64,000 nucleotides of DNA from Clostridium aestuarii (GTDB lineage Bacteria; Bacillota; Clostridia; Clostridiales; Clostridiaceae): contig NZ_JAPQER010000004.1 of assembly GCF_026735135.1 (NCBI RefSeq), positions 124,001 through 188,000 of the forward strand, in the 5' to 3' direction. Under the pieces are notes generated by a model, which ran no database searches, was not told the DNA's origin, and saw only the letters and a program-made list of their open reading frames with translations. Made by a program: the position numbers and the translations under genes. The first letter of the stretch is position 1. The number at the start of each line of letters is the position of its first letter. Below are positions 18,554 to 28,311 of the stretch, in pieces.

Positions 18554-19450
18554 ATGATTGAGATAAATGGAGCATGCAAAAATTTAGGAGACAAACATGT
18601 TTTAAAGGATATAAATTTAAAAGTGAATAAGGGAAGTATCTTTGGAATAATTGGAGAAAATGGAGCAGGAAAAACAACTTTAATCAAATGCTTGACTGGC
18701 ATTTTCAAAGTTGATGAAGGAGAAATCAAGATGGATGGTCAGGAGGTTTTTGAAAATCCAGCTGTAAAAGAAAAAATAGGGTATGTAGCAGATCAAAATC
18801 AATATTTCCCTTACTTTAAAATTAAAGAATTAATTGAGTTTTACAAAATGACTTATCCTAGTTTTTCTACAGAGAGATTTAAAGAATTAAATAAAATCTT
18901 TGATATTCCAGAGGAAAAAAGGATAAAAGAATTGTCTAAAGGAATGAAAATGAGAGCAGCGTTGATGTTAAATTTAAGTATTCATCCAAAGGTTTTGATT
19001 TTAGATGAGCCAACTTCAGGGCTTGATCCTATTATTAAGAAAAAGGTAATGAGTATTTTAATGGAAGAAGTAGCAGAAAGAAAAACAACTATTTTTATTT
19101 CATCGCATCATTTAAATGATTTAGAGCGAATTTGTGATAGTATTGCTATCATAAGTGATGGAGAAATTAAATATGTAAATAATATTGAAAATATGAAAGA
19201 AAACATTAAAAAACTTCAAGTAGTATTTAAAGAAGGAATATCAGCAGATATTGGTTCTTGGAAAGAAATTATGACAGTAGAAAAAATAGGCAGGGTTTAT
19301 TATATTATTACAAAAGACTATTCAAAAGATTTGAAGCAGAAGTTATATAATCATGGTGTTATGTTTGCAGAAGAAATAAATTTAAGTTTAGAAGATATGT
19401 TTATTTATTCTATGGAAGGGAGAAAGGACAATGAGAAAATTTTGGCGTAA
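18554..19450 (+). CDS. ABC transporter ATP-binding protein (YtrB-like)
   Basis: A 298-residue ATPase. Walker A GENGAGKTT is near residues 36-44, the signature is the variant ELSKGMKMR (about 129-137) and Walker B VLILDEP is near 152-158, followed by a His switch ISSHH. The SKGMK signature is normal in ABC-2-type exporters of this group. It starts four bases after the GntR gene and its end overlaps the permease start by 20 bases, so the three proteins should be made together. The likely role is export or sensing of envelope-active compounds. Confidence 0.92.
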   Translation: MIEINGACKNLGDKHVLKDINLKVNKGSIFGIIGENGAGKTTLIKCLTGIFKVDEGEIKMDGQEVFENPAVKEKIGYVADQNQYFPYFKIKELIEFYKMTYPSFSTERFKELNKIFDIPEEKRIKELSKGMKMRAALMLNLSIHPKVLILDEPTSGLDPIIKKKVMSILMEEVAERKTTIFISSHHLNDLERICDSIAIISDGEIKYVNNIENMKENIKKLQVVFKEGISADIGSWKEIMTVEKIGRVYYIITKDYSKDLKQKLYNHGVMFAEEINLSLEDMFIYSMEGRKDNEKILA

Positions 19451-20549
19451 TCCTTTAGTTTATAAAGAATGGAAAAGTGTAAGATGGATAACACTTCTTA
19501 TGACACTAAATTTACTTTTATTTAAAGTATTACAAATTACATCTAGATTGAGTTATATAAAAGAGCGTAGGTTGGATAATATGTATGACCAACAAGTATT
19601 TAATGAGCAAACAAAGTATTGGTTTAATAGTATATTATTGCGTCAATGGGATGATGGTATTTTATATTTTATAGGTATGTGTATTTGTATTATTTTGCTT
19701 GTGATTTTTCTTTTTAAAAGTGAAAGAGAAAATGCAACTTATGGATTTTTAGCATCTATGCCTTTTAAAAGAGAAGAAATGATAGATGTAAAGTGGAGCA
19801 TAGGAGTGTTAAGTATAGCTATAAGTTTTTTTATTACATTTATATTTCTTTCTATATTTTATATAACTAATATTGAATGGATTCAAACTCCTTATAATCC
19901 ATATATTATAATACCTGAATGGACTATAATTAATATGATGCTGTGCATCGCTATATTTAGTTTTCTTTTATTTATACAAACGCTAATAGGGAAAAATATT
20001 GTAGGTGGAGTAGTAGGAAGTCTTGTATTAGTAGCACCTATGGGAGCAGTTATGATTGTGGGTCAAATCATTAGTAATCAGTTTAATTTAGAGTATGGTA
20101 ATCCTTTAATTGAAGGTTTTGAAAAATTATCATCAAAGTTAGATATATTTAGAATTATTAAAACTAATGATGCACTTATTGATATAACAAACAGTACAGG
20201 ATTTCATTTTAGTTATGATTATTATGGGAGTTATCAGCCATATATGTATAACTCATATTTTTTGAAGATTGTAATAACTGTAGTATTTACAGTAATATTT
20301 TATCTATTAGCGATGTATGCATATAAAAGAAATGCTTTAGAGAATAATGGAAATTTAATTCTGTTTTCTAAATTAGAACCAGTATTTAAATGGGGAGTAT
20401 CTATTTGTTTAGGACTTCTACTAAGTGCTGTGTTTGGAATGGGATATACAGATAGTATTATGGTAATGGATATTTTTCTAGTATTAGGAATTATAGTTGG
20501 GTATTTTGTATCTAATAAAGCTATTAAAATCTGTAATAATAGCAAGTAG
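19431..20549 (+). CDS. ABC-2 type transporter permease
   Basis: A 372-residue membrane protein that should pair with the preceding ATPase. Hydrophobic segments lie at about 17-35, 75-95, 118-142, 160-182, 190-215, 278-296, 315-335 and 340-365. The N-terminal KEWKSVRW and ENATYGFLASMPFKREE after the second helix resemble the YtrC/CcmB-like ABC-2 permeases, with a large outward loop at about 215-275. GGGAG precedes ATG 19431. Substrate unknown. Confidence 0.82.
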   Translation: MRKFWRNPLVYKEWKSVRWITLLMTLNLLLFKVLQITSRLSYIKERRLDNMYDQQVFNEQTKYWFNSILLRQWDDGILYFIGMCICIILLVIFLFKSERENATYGFLASMPFKREEMIDVKWSIGVLSIAISFFITFIFLSIFYITNIEWIQTPYNPYIIIPEWTIINMMLCIAIFSFLLFIQTLIGKNIVGGVVGSLVLVAPMGAVMIVGQIISNQFNLEYGNPLIEGFEKLSSKLDIFRIIKTNDALIDITNSTGFHFSYDYYGSYQPYMYNSYFLKIVITVVFTVIFYLLAMYAYKRNALENNGNLILFSKLEPVFKWGVSICLGLLLSAVFGMGYTDSIMVMDIFLVLGIIVGYFVSNKAIKICNNSK

Positions 20550-20560
20550 GAGGAATAAAA

Positions 20561-21187
20561 ATGAAGAAAATATTTGCGTTAGCAGCAGTTTTAATTTTAA
20601 TATTTTCATTTTATGTTAATGCTAAATCTAATAAAATAAATAAAAGTGATAGTGAAAGTATACAAGGACAAGAAATAAATATTAGCCGATTGCTAGATAG
20701 TAAAAACACTTATGTAGGAAATATTAATGAAGTATCTAATATTTTATGGAATTTGCCAGGGGATAGATTTAAAAAAGGAATTTTATTACAAACTAAAAAT
20801 GAACCTTATGGCATAGAAGTAAATTATGGATTAAATGATAAAGAAAAAAATGAACTAAATGATGAAGAAAAAGCTTACCTAGAAAAAAGAAAAAAAGAAT
20901 TAAATGAGTATTGGACGGATGAAAACACTAAAAAGGTATTTTTAAATAATGCTACTACATTATTTATATTGGTTAAAAATGTGGATAGAGTTAAGTTTAA
21001 TTTGGATGCAAAAAACAAATGTTCATTTAGTATTTCAAGAAAAGAACTTGAAGAGTTTTATGGAAAAGATTTAAGAAAATATGTTGAGAATATTAAATTA
21101 TGGGAGAAGGAAGTCTTAGAAAATACCATAAATTCAGATAAAAAAATAGAAGGATTTTTTAAATCTCATGAAATAATTTGCAAATGA
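20561..21187 (+). CDS. Secreted DUF4825-like protein
   Basis: A 208-residue exported protein with an N-terminal signal helix (about 3-20, ending NAKS). After that, NTYVGNINEVSNILWNLP and LQTKNEPYGIEVNYG match what I recall of DUF4825, a domain found in extracytoplasmic Firmicute proteins of unknown function. The middle (about 90-125) is lysine/glutamate-rich and helical. AGGAGG precedes ATG 20561, 12 bases after the permease gene, so it is the fourth gene of the GntR operon. It may be an accessory of the transporter. Confidence 0.75.
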   Translation: MKKIFALAAVLILIFSFYVNAKSNKINKSDSESIQGQEINISRLLDSKNTYVGNINEVSNILWNLPGDRFKKGILLQTKNEPYGIEVNYGLNDKEKNELNDEEKAYLEKRKKELNEYWTDENTKKVFLNNATTLFILVKNVDRVKFNLDAKNKCSFSISRKELEEFYGKDLRKYVENIKLWEKEVLENTINSDKKIEGFFKSHEIICK

Positions 21188-21420
21188 GGAAAGTATATAA
21201 TTCCAAAATTATATAAAGGTATGAAAGTTTTATTATTAACTACTTCTAAAATTATTCTTTCAAAAGTTAAAATAAGCTTAAAACATATTAAAAGAAAAAT
21301 TTTAAGATTCTATTCACAACAAAATATGAATTTGGTATTTAAGATTTTTGATTATTAGAGTTTCTTACTTATGAAAAAATATAATTGTTATATTTATAAA
21401 AATCAAATAAAATGGGAGGG

Positions 21421-21450
21421 AAAGGAAAGTGAATTACACTTTCCTTTTTT
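21421..21450 (+). terminator. Terminator after the GntR/ABC operon
   Basis: AAAGGAAAGTG (21421-21431) pairs perfectly with 21437-21447 and is followed by Ts. The 230 bases before it (21188-21420) hold no visible gene. Confidence 0.85.
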
Positions 21451-21550
21451 AGCGTACTAAATTTATAATGTAAGTTAGAGGTTAAAGGTTGATTTATGAT
21501 TAATATAAGGAATTATTAAGAACTATCGATTGATTTTGATTATTCATACC

Positions 21551-21579
21551 TTGCAAATAGTATAAGGTTAAAATATAAT
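21551..21579 (+). promoter_or_regulatory. Promoter of chemoreceptor 3
   Basis: TTGCAA at 21551-21556 and TATAAT at 21574-21579 are spaced by 17 bases. The 5' leader to the start at 21702 is about 115 bases and contains a small AATCA/TTGATT stem but nothing I recognise. Confidence 0.7.
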
Positions 21580-21701
21580 TATCTTAAATTTAATCAATGA
21601 CTTTGATTATACAAAAAAGGTTGAAAATGTATGAAAAGTAACAAAAACAATAGAAATTATTTATGGAACACATATTTATACAACTACCTAGGAGGAATGA
21701 C

Positions 21702-23699
21702 ATGAAATTAAAAAGTAAGTTTATTGCTATGTTTATTGCATTTGCATTAATTCCCATTACTATAGCAGGAGTGCTAATATATTTTACATCTAAAAATACT
21801 AGTGTTAAAGTAGCCTATAAAAATTTAGAGAATCAAACAATATCATGTAAAGAATCAGTGAAAAATACAATAGGATTTATTAAAAAATCAGGAATACAAG
21901 TATCACAGGAAAAGTTAATAAAAGATTATTTACTCATTAATGAAACGAATCAACAAGATAAAGGTAAACTTAAAACAGTAAAAAATCAGTTTAATGATAT
22001 TATGGAAAATTATATTATTCTAGATAATATAGAGTTAGTAGATGAAAAAGGAACAATATTAGTAGATGCATCTGGTAAACTTACAGGATTAGATTTAAGT
22101 GAAATGGATTACTTTAAAAAGGTGAAAAAAATAAATAAACCGTATATAACATCTCCAATGAAAAGTTTCACCTCAGATGTGCCTATTATTTTAACGTTGG
22201 AGCCTGTATTAAATAATGATGAGGTTAAAGGCTATATAATTCAAGTTGTTAATTTGAAATTATTAGCAGATGAATATTTGAGTAATATAAAAATAGGGGA
22301 TACTGGATACATATATGTAACTGATAAAGATGGAACTATGATAATCCATCCTAAACAAGAAGAGTTAATGAAAAAAAATCTGCTTAAAATTGATATCGGA
22401 CAAAAAATAATAGACACTAAAAATGGTACTGAAATATATAGATATAGTGGAACTGAAAAATTAATATCATATGATACAGATGAAGAATTTGGATGGAAAT
22501 ATATAGCTAATGTACCTGTAAATGAATTTATGAAAGTAAATAAGGCTATAATTCATATTTTATTAATAATTATGGTGCTTAGCTTAATTGCGGCGGTAGT
22601 AATTTCTGTATTAATATCTAGAAATATATCTAAACCTATAGTAAAAGCTTCTGAAAATATGGATAAAATTGCTGAAGGAGATTTTACAAATAAAATTGAA
22701 ATCAAAGGAAAAGATGAAGCAGCAGTAATGGCACAAAAGCTTAATAGTACTTTGGCACAACTTAGAAATGCTATATCAGGTATAAAAAATTCTTCATCTT
22801 CAGTAAATGAAATAGCTAAATCACTAGCTTCAACTTCAGAAGAAATGACATCAGCATCAAGTGAAGTGGCAACAGCAGTACAAGAGGTGGCAAGAGGAGC
22901 ATCATCTCAAGCAAATAATCTTATGGAAGTTGTGAATTTATTTGATAAATTTAACGAAGAACTAGAAAATATAAGAAATAAGATTAAGAATGTAAATAGT
23001 GGAGCTGAAAATACTAAGGAAAAAGCGATTTATGGTAAAAAACAAATAGATTCCCTTATGGTATATATTAAAAATGTACAAACATCTGTTACAAAAACGA
23101 TAGAAAAGATAAATAATCTTTCACAGTCTATTTCTAAAATAGGGAATATAACAGATGTAATAAATAAAATATCAGAACAAACAAATCTATTAGCATTAAA
23201 TGCAAATATTGAAGCAGCAAGAGCAGGGGAACATGGTAAAGGGTTTGCGGTAGTTGGTGAAGAAGTTAGAAAGTTAGCAGAACAAACTCAAAATTCATCT
23301 CAAGAAATTTTAGAATTGGTAAAAGAAGTAGTAAAAGAAATGAAGGAAGTTCAGGTGGATTCTAATGATGTAGATGTTCTTGTACGTGAGCAGGTATCTA
23401 TGGCTAATAATACAAATGTTTCTTTTGATAATATTCTTGAAGCTGTAAAAGATATGGAACCACTTGTAAAAGAAACAAATGAAACAGTAGATGAAGTAAT
23501 AGAATCAAAGAATGTTATTACCAATAAAATACAAAGTGTATCTGCTGTATCAGAAGAAGTATCTGCATCATCTGAAGAAATAGCAGCTTCATCTGAACAA
23601 ATGAATGCTTCTAGTGAAGATGTTGCAAACTTTGCAGTAAGAATAGAAGAAGAAATTAATGAACTTGTAGAAAAAGTTAATAAGTTTAAAGTAGAATAA
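21702..23699 (+). CDS. Methyl-accepting chemotaxis protein with Cache sensor (third receptor)
   Basis: A 665-residue chemoreceptor with a helix at about 8-28, an extracellular Cache region (about 35-275), a second helix (about 285-307), HAMP (about 308-360) and a signalling tip [20 protein letters not shown]. The signalling domain differs clearly from the two paralogs at 13679-17954 (for example [22 protein letters not shown]), so it is an independent receptor lineage. ATG 21702 follows GGAGG with six bases between. In-frame upstream codons lack a ribosome binding site. Confidence 0.93.
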   Translation: MKLKSKFIAMFIAFALIPITIAGVLIYFTSKNTSVKVAYKNLENQTISCKESVKNTIGFIKKSGIQVSQEKLIKDYLLINETNQQDKGKLKTVKNQFNDIMENYIILDNIELVDEKGTILVDASGKLTGLDLSEMDYFKKVKKINKPYITSPMKSFTSDVPIILTLEPVLNNDEVKGYIIQVVNLKLLADEYLSNIKIGDTGYIYVTDKDGTMIIHPKQEELMKKNLLKIDIGQKIIDTKNGTEIYRYSGTEKLISYDTDEEFGWKYIANVPVNEFMKVNKAIIHILLIIMVLSLIAAVVISVLISRNISKPIVKASENMDKIAEGDFTNKIEIKGKDEAAVMAQKLNSTLAQLRNAISGIKNSSSSVNEIAKSLASTSEEMTSASSEVATAVQEVARGASSQANNLMEVVNLFDKFNEELENIRNKIKNVNSGAENTKEKAIYGKKQIDSLMVYIKNVQTSVTKTIEKINNLSQSISKIGNITDVINKISEQTNLLALNANIEAARAGEHGKGFAVVGEEVRKLAEQTQNSSQEILELVKEVVKEMKEVQVDSNDVDVLVREQVSMANNTNVSFDNILEAVKDMEPLVKETNETVDEVIESKNVITNKIQSVSAVSEEVSASSEEIAASSEQMNASSEDVANFAVRIEEEINELVEKVNKFKVE

Positions 23700-23706
23700 T
23701 AATGTT

Positions 23707-23740
23707 AGAGTCAGGAATTGTTTCTGACTCTTTTAATTTT
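23707..23740 (+). terminator. Terminator after chemoreceptor 3
   Basis: AGAGTCAG (23707-23714) pairs with CTGACTCT (23724-23731), followed by a T-rich tail. Confidence 0.8.
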
Positions 23741-23811
23741 TACAAAGTAAATTGAACTTTTCTTTTGTCTTAAAAAGTATATTTATTTGATAAAAAATAC
23801 ATAAAATTATT

Positions 23812-23840
23812 TTATTGATAATAATTATTATTATCAATAA
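23812..23840. promoter_or_regulatory. Perfect 29-bp palindrome resembling a Fur/metalloregulator box
   Basis: Every base of 23812-23840 pairs with its mirror position around the central T at 23826. The half-site reads TTATTGATAATAAT. TGATAAT with inverted ATTATCA is the core of Firmicute Fur/PerR/Zur boxes (TGATAATNATTATCA), here with wider spacing. It lies 38 bases before the metal-exporter start codon, in the promoter region. Which regulator binds cannot be told from sequence. Confidence 0.8.
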
Positions 23841-23878
23841 AAGGTGATGATGCATATAAAGAATTGAGGGGGGAGATA

Positions 23879-25129
23879 ATGAGCGTATTTAAAGATATTT
23901 TAGAAATTATATTAAATTGTGCTGAAGGAGCTTTTCTACAAGTAGGAGTATTTGTAGGAGCTGTGCTTTTGATTTTTGGATATATAAATTATAAGAAGAA
24001 CGGAAAACTTATAGAAGGTATTGAAAAATCAAAGAATATACAGCCTATAATTGGAGCGTTATTAGGATTAAGTCCTGGATGTGGAGGAGCAATACTTGTA
24101 ATGCCATTATTTATTAAAGGTTCAATAAGTTTTGGTACAGTTATAGCTACATTAATAGCCACTATGGGTGATTCAGCTTTTGTTATGATAGTTTCAATGC
24201 CTTTGAAATATTTACAGGTGAGTATTTTAAGCTTTATTATAGCAATAGTTACTGGGTATATAGTAGATTACTTTAAGATAGGAAAAAATTTTATAAAACC
24301 TCATAAATTGAAATCCATAGAACAATTAAAGAATGTACACGAAAAGTTTAAAGAGATTCCAACGGAGTATGAGCGATTATATTCTAACAAAGGTTCAAAT
24401 CAAAATAAAAAAATTCATATAGGACATGAAGAAGGAGATGAAATAGATATTGCACTTCACCACAATTGTAATAATACAATTGGTGATATATCGTATAAAT
24501 TCACACATGAAATTGGGTATAAAATATTTTGGATATTAACTACAATTGGTTTGATATTGGGAATAGTACTTTTATTTCAAGTTAACATAAATATTCAATC
24601 AGGTATTCCAAATTTAGGAAGTGTGATTGGAATTTTAGGTACAGTATTTTCAATTATATATATGATTATATCTAAAAAAATTATAAGAGATGATAAGCAT
24701 GATGAAGTAGAAAGTAAGATGCTATCATTAAAGGAGACATTTATTCATAATGCAGAAGAAACTGCATTTGTAAATACATGGGTTTTTGCAGCGTATATTA
24801 TTTATGAAATATCAGTTTATTTAGTAGGTGGGGAGGTAATAGTTACAAAATGGCTTATGTCAACAGGCATGATTTCTGTAATTATTGGAGCGTGTATAGG
24901 ATTAATTCCAGGATGTGGACCACAAATAATATTTGTAACATTATTTACAAAAGGGTTTATTCCCTTTGCAGCGTTACTTACTAATGCTATATCACAGGAT
25001 GGGGATGCACTATTTCCATTAATTGCAATGGACAAAAGATCATCTTTATGGGCAACTATAATTACGACAATACCTGCTCTTATATTTGGCATTGCATATT
25101 ATTTTATTGAAATAAGGATGTTTGATTAA
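23879..25129 (+). CDS. Putative manganese/heavy-metal transporter (ArsP_2-like, about 10 helices)
   Basis: A 416-residue membrane protein with two similar halves. LGLSPGCGGAILVMPLFIKG (about 61-80) is mirrored by IGLIPGCGPQIIFVTLFTKG (about 340-359), each a PGCG-containing re-entrant-type motif. About ten hydrophobic segments are visible. The central cytosolic loop (about 135-205) is histidine-rich, with KIHIGHEEGDE and LHHNCNN, as in metal transporters. The family is annotated as a putative manganese or heavy-metal exporter (formerly DUF2899). ATG 23879 follows GGGGGAG. The palindrome just upstream supports metal control. Confidence 0.82.
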   Translation: MSVFKDILEIILNCAEGAFLQVGVFVGAVLLIFGYINYKKNGKLIEGIEKSKNIQPIIGALLGLSPGCGGAILVMPLFIKGSISFGTVIATLIATMGDSAFVMIVSMPLKYLQVSILSFIIAIVTGYIVDYFKIGKNFIKPHKLKSIEQLKNVHEKFKEIPTEYERLYSNKGSNQNKKIHIGHEEGDEIDIALHHNCNNTIGDISYKFTHEIGYKIFWILTTIGLILGIVLLFQVNINIQSGIPNLGSVIGILGTVFSIIYMIISKKIIRDDKHDEVESKMLSLKETFIHNAEETAFVNTWVFAAYIIYEISVYLVGGEVIVTKWLMSTGMISVIIGACIGLIPGCGPQIIFVTLFTKGFIPFAALLTNAISQDGDALFPLIAMDKRSSLWATIITTIPALIFGIAYYFIEIRMFD

Positions 25130-25207
25130 GTAAATAACTGTGATATAAAAATACGATGAAATAGTCTACTATTGTGGTATTATATACAATATAAGAAAAA
25201 TATTTTT

Positions 25208-25372
25208 AGTTGATAATTGAAAGATAACAGTGGACAGTTAATAATGCTTTACTAATGCAAAACTATAATTTATATAGCAACAAAGCTGCAATTGCGGATT
25301 CAAGAATTAAGCTTTGATTAATTTTTTCTGTTACTGTCAATTGGTCTCTATCAACTGTCATCTATAATAAGA
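25208..25372. repeat. Dispersed intergenic repeat element, copy C
   Basis: This ~165-base element is bounded by AGTTGATA (25208-25215) and TATCAACT (25349-25356). Its block 25234-25265 is, in reverse, nearly the same as 63342-63372 (TAGTTTTGCATTAG then an ATTAAC run). Its block 25289-25325 is the reverse of 3660-3692. It lies between the metal exporter and the glycosylase gene, ending about eight bases before the glycosylase ribosome binding site. Confidence 0.65.
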
Positions 25373-25382
25373 GGTGGTTTGA

Positions 25383-25937
25383 TTGCTTCAATGGAAAGAA
25401 TTATATCAGGAATGTAATGAGTGTACTAAATGTAACTTAGGATCTGGCAGAACAAATATGGTTTTTGGAGAAGGAAACCCAAAAGCAAAACTATTGTTTA
25501 TAGGAGAAGCTCCAGGAGCTGATGAAGATAGAACGGGAAGACCTTTTGTTGGTAGAGCAGGAAAGCTATTCGAAAAGGGAGTTCAAGCTTTAGGATTAAC
25601 AAGAGAAAAAGATTTCTATATAGCTAATATATGTAAATGTAGACCAGAAAGAAATAGAACGCCTGATGAGGACGAGGCAATGGCATGTATTACTTATCTT
25701 AGAAATCAAGTAGCACTTATAAAACCCAAAATAATAGTTTGTCTTGGTGCAACAGCTATGAAATATATAATAAGTCCTGATTGGAGAATTACGAGAAACA
25801 GAGGGAAATGGGTGGAAAGAAATGGGTTTTATCTAACATGTACTTTTCATCCTTCTGCAGTTTTACGTGATGAAAATAAAAAGGTAAGTTTTTGGGAAGA
25901 TTTAAAAAATATTAAAAGAAAATATGATGAAGTTTAA
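25383..25937 (+). CDS. Uracil-DNA glycosylase, family 4 (iron-sulfur)
   Basis: A 184-residue DNA repair enzyme that removes uracil from DNA. The N-terminal CNECTKC (C11, C14, C17) and later cysteines in NICKCRPE and AMACITYL are positioned for the 4Fe-4S cluster of family 4/5 enzymes. The active-site motif is GEAPGADED with [10 protein letters not shown] behind it, and the C-terminal loop is [12 protein letters not shown] 25383 is chosen because GAGGTGG is six to seven bases upstream. It stands alone; no partner gene is apparent. Confidence 0.93.
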   Translation: MLQWKELYQECNECTKCNLGSGRTNMVFGEGNPKAKLLFIGEAPGADEDRTGRPFVGRAGKLFEKGVQALGLTREKDFYIANICKCRPERNRTPDEDEAMACITYLRNQVALIKPKIIVCLGATAMKYIISPDWRITRNRGKWVERNGFYLTCTFHPSAVLRDENKKVSFWEDLKNIKRKYDEV

Positions 25938-26045
25938 AATTTGTTTGAATATATATTTAGCAATATTATTGATGTGTATATATTAGTACTTTATATTATT
26001 TTATAATTTACACTAAAGTAACTTTAAAATATTTTCCAGTAATAT

Positions 26046-26086
26046 AAAAACAGCTGTTGGAGAGAAATTTCAATAGCTGTTTTTTA
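26046..26086 (+). terminator. Terminator after the glycosylase gene
   Basis: AAAAACAGCTGTTG (26046-26059) pairs with 26071-26084 with one G-T pair, and ends in Ts. The rest of the gap to 26218 is AT-rich with no gene seen. Confidence 0.8.
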
Positions 26087-26218
26087 TATATATTTTTTTA
26101 AGATTTTATATTATTTCAATAAATGTATTAGTAGTTTATAAATATTTAATGAAAAATTTAGGTTTCTATGCTCATAGTTTAAATGTTTTTTTGTAAAATA
26201 CTGAATGAATTGTACAAG

Positions 26219-26247
26219 TTGACATGAAATTTATTTGATGATAAAAT
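26219..26247 (+). promoter_or_regulatory. Promoter of the MATE-MarR operon
   Basis: TTGACA at 26219-26224 and TAAAAT at 26242-26247 are separated by 17 bases, with an extended TGA before the -10. It leaves a leader of about 160 bases that contains a hairpin-forming pair, TATAGGCA (26344-26351) and TGCCTATA (26375-26382). Confidence 0.75.
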
Positions 26248-26412
26248 AGTTTGAAATTAAAATAATTTTAGTGTTAAATTGTTTTAATGGTGGTTTTACA
26301 TTAGTAAAGCAATCTTAGTTGTTAGGTGCTAATTATTCATGGCTATAGGCATGAAATTTTAAAGTATAAAGTTTTGCCTATAACTATAATGCTGAAGGGA
26401 GACAAATAAACT

Positions 26413-27801
26413 GTGAAGGATTTAACTAAAGGAAATGAAGCAAAGATTATATTTTATTTTGCATTACCTATGCTTATAGGCAATGTATTTCAGCAGTTTT
26501 ATAATACTGTAGATAGTATTATAGTTGGAAGGGTAGTAGGAAAAAGCGCTCTTGCGGCAGTAGGAACAAGTTTTCCTATTATATTTTTACTTGTATCATT
26601 AATTATTGGAGTAACTATGGGATCTACTGTGCTTATTGCTCAATATTATGGGGCAAAAAATATAAAAAAGGTTAAAAGTACAATAGATACTGCATATATA
26701 TTTATGTTTGTGGCATCTTTAGTAATGAGTATAATAGGAATCGTTTTTAGCGAGAGTATTTTAAAATTAATGAATACGCCAGCAGATATTTTACCTCAGG
26801 CTAAAAGTTATTTAAATATAATGTTTATTGGTTTAATAGCTATGTTTGGTTATAATTCTATTAGCGCAGTACTTAGAGGATTAGGAGATTCAAAGACTCC
26901 GTTATATTTTTTAATATTATCTACTGGAATAAATATTGTGTTAGATTTATTATTTATTTATATTTTTAGATTAGGAGTTAATGGGGCAGCGTGGGCAACC
27001 GTTATTGCTCAAGGATGTTCTTTTGTGTTTGGAGTTTATTATCTAAACAAAAATCATAGAATATTTAAATTAAATGTAAGAAAAATGACCTTTGATAAAC
27101 AAATATTTAAGTTAAGCTTGAAAATAGGATTACCAACAGGAATTCAGCAGATGCTTTTTGCAATTGGTATTGGAGCACTTCAAGCGCTTGTTAATGGGTT
27201 TGGGGAGAATACAATGGCAGCTTTTACTGCAGCAAGTAGAATAGATTCATTTGCTACTATGCCTATTATGACCTTTGGTACTGCAATTTCAACCTTTGTA
27301 GGACAGAATATAGGAGCAAATAAGATAGGAAGAGTTAAAAATGGATTTAAAGTAACAGTAATTATGTCAGCAGTATTTTCTTTATTTATTACTCTTGTTA
27401 TGTTTCTATTTGGAGATATGTTGGTGAAATTATTTAATACAAATCCTCAGGTTATTGCGATAGGATTAGATTATTTAAGAATAATATCAACTTTCTATGT
27501 TGTTCTTGCCGTTATGTTTGTAATTAATGGAGTATTAAGAGGTGTGGGAGATACTATGATTCCTATGATTGTTTCCATACTATCATTATGGATTATTAGA
27601 GTGCCTGTAGCAAAAGTCCTTTCTACTAGATGGAATTCTCCAAATGGAATTTGGTGGGCTGCTCCAGTTGCATGGACAGTTGGGCTTTTACTAACAATTA
27701 TTTATTATATGAGTGGTAAATGGAAAAATAAGATTGCAATTAATAGAGAAAAGTCTCAAAATAATAATGAATATATAGATGATTCAAAAAAGGGACTTTA
27801 G
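26413..27801 (+). CDS. MATE family efflux transporter
   Basis: A 462-residue member of the MATE family with twelve hydrophobic segments. MLIGNVFQQFYNTVDSIIVG at the N-terminus, AVLRGLGDSKTPL in the first half and GVLRGVGDTMIPM at the equivalent place in the second half mark the duplicated fold. GTG 26413 has AAGGGAG nine bases upstream. A MarR regulator follows 58 bases later, a common pairing in which a drug- or metabolite-binding regulator governs an exporter. Substrate unknown. Confidence 0.9.
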   Translation: MKDLTKGNEAKIIFYFALPMLIGNVFQQFYNTVDSIIVGRVVGKSALAAVGTSFPIIFLLVSLIIGVTMGSTVLIAQYYGAKNIKKVKSTIDTAYIFMFVASLVMSIIGIVFSESILKLMNTPADILPQAKSYLNIMFIGLIAMFGYNSISAVLRGLGDSKTPLYFLILSTGINIVLDLLFIYIFRLGVNGAAWATVIAQGCSFVFGVYYLNKNHRIFKLNVRKMTFDKQIFKLSLKIGLPTGIQQMLFAIGIGALQALVNGFGENTMAAFTAASRIDSFATMPIMTFGTAISTFVGQNIGANKIGRVKNGFKVTVIMSAVFSLFITLVMFLFGDMLVKLFNTNPQVIAIGLDYLRIISTFYVVLAVMFVINGVLRGVGDTMIPMIVSILSLWIIRVPVAKVLSTRWNSPNGIWWAAPVAWTVGLLLTIIYYMSGKWKNKIAINREKSQNNNEYIDDSKKGL

Positions 27802-27859
27802 GAAATAAAATAATAGATATATGGTGTACTACACTAGATATTAAAAGGAGAAAACTAAA

Positions 27860-28291
27860 ATGGAAAGTAGAGAAGTATCTAAACAATTTATAAAATTTTT
27901 AATTAGTATAAGAAATTTTTTTAAAGATCATACAAATCATGATAAAAAATCTGATGTTACTCATCAGCAATTTGCTACTTTAATGACGATAAAACAGTTA
28001 AGTAAAACAAGTTTAAAAGAACTTAGTAAAGAAATAAAGGTTTCAAAGTCAAGTCTTTGTATAATGATGAACAAAATGGTAGATGAAGGATATGTTGAAA
28101 GACAAATTGATACTGAAGATAGAAGAAATACGTTCTATGAATTGTCTTCTAAAGGATATGAGCTTGTGGAAGTAGAAATAGATAAAAGAATAAATAAATT
28201 ATCAGAAAGAATAGATAAACTATCAGAGGAGAGAAAAGAAAAATTTTATGAATGTTTGGTGGAAATTGAACAGATTTTAGAGGAAATTTGA
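27860..28291 (+). CDS. MarR family transcriptional regulator
   Basis: A 143-residue winged-helix regulator. The recognition region is about 48-82, with LKELSKEIKVSKSSLCIMMNKMVDEGYV, and the wing has QIDTEDRRNTFYELSSKGYEL, the conserved DxRxxxxxLTxxG-type motif of MarR proteins. Long helices at both ends should form the dimer. AAAGGAG precedes ATG 27860. A near-palindrome TGGTGTACTACACTA lies just upstream (27819-27833) and could be its site. It probably controls the MATE gene, itself, or both. Confidence 0.85.
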   Translation: MESREVSKQFIKFLISIRNFFKDHTNHDKKSDVTHQQFATLMTIKQLSKTSLKELSKEIKVSKSSLCIMMNKMVDEGYVERQIDTEDRRNTFYELSSKGYELVEVEIDKRINKLSERIDKLSEERKEKFYECLVEIEQILEEI

Positions 28292-28311
28292 GATAAAAAA
28301 AGAGGGGTAAA

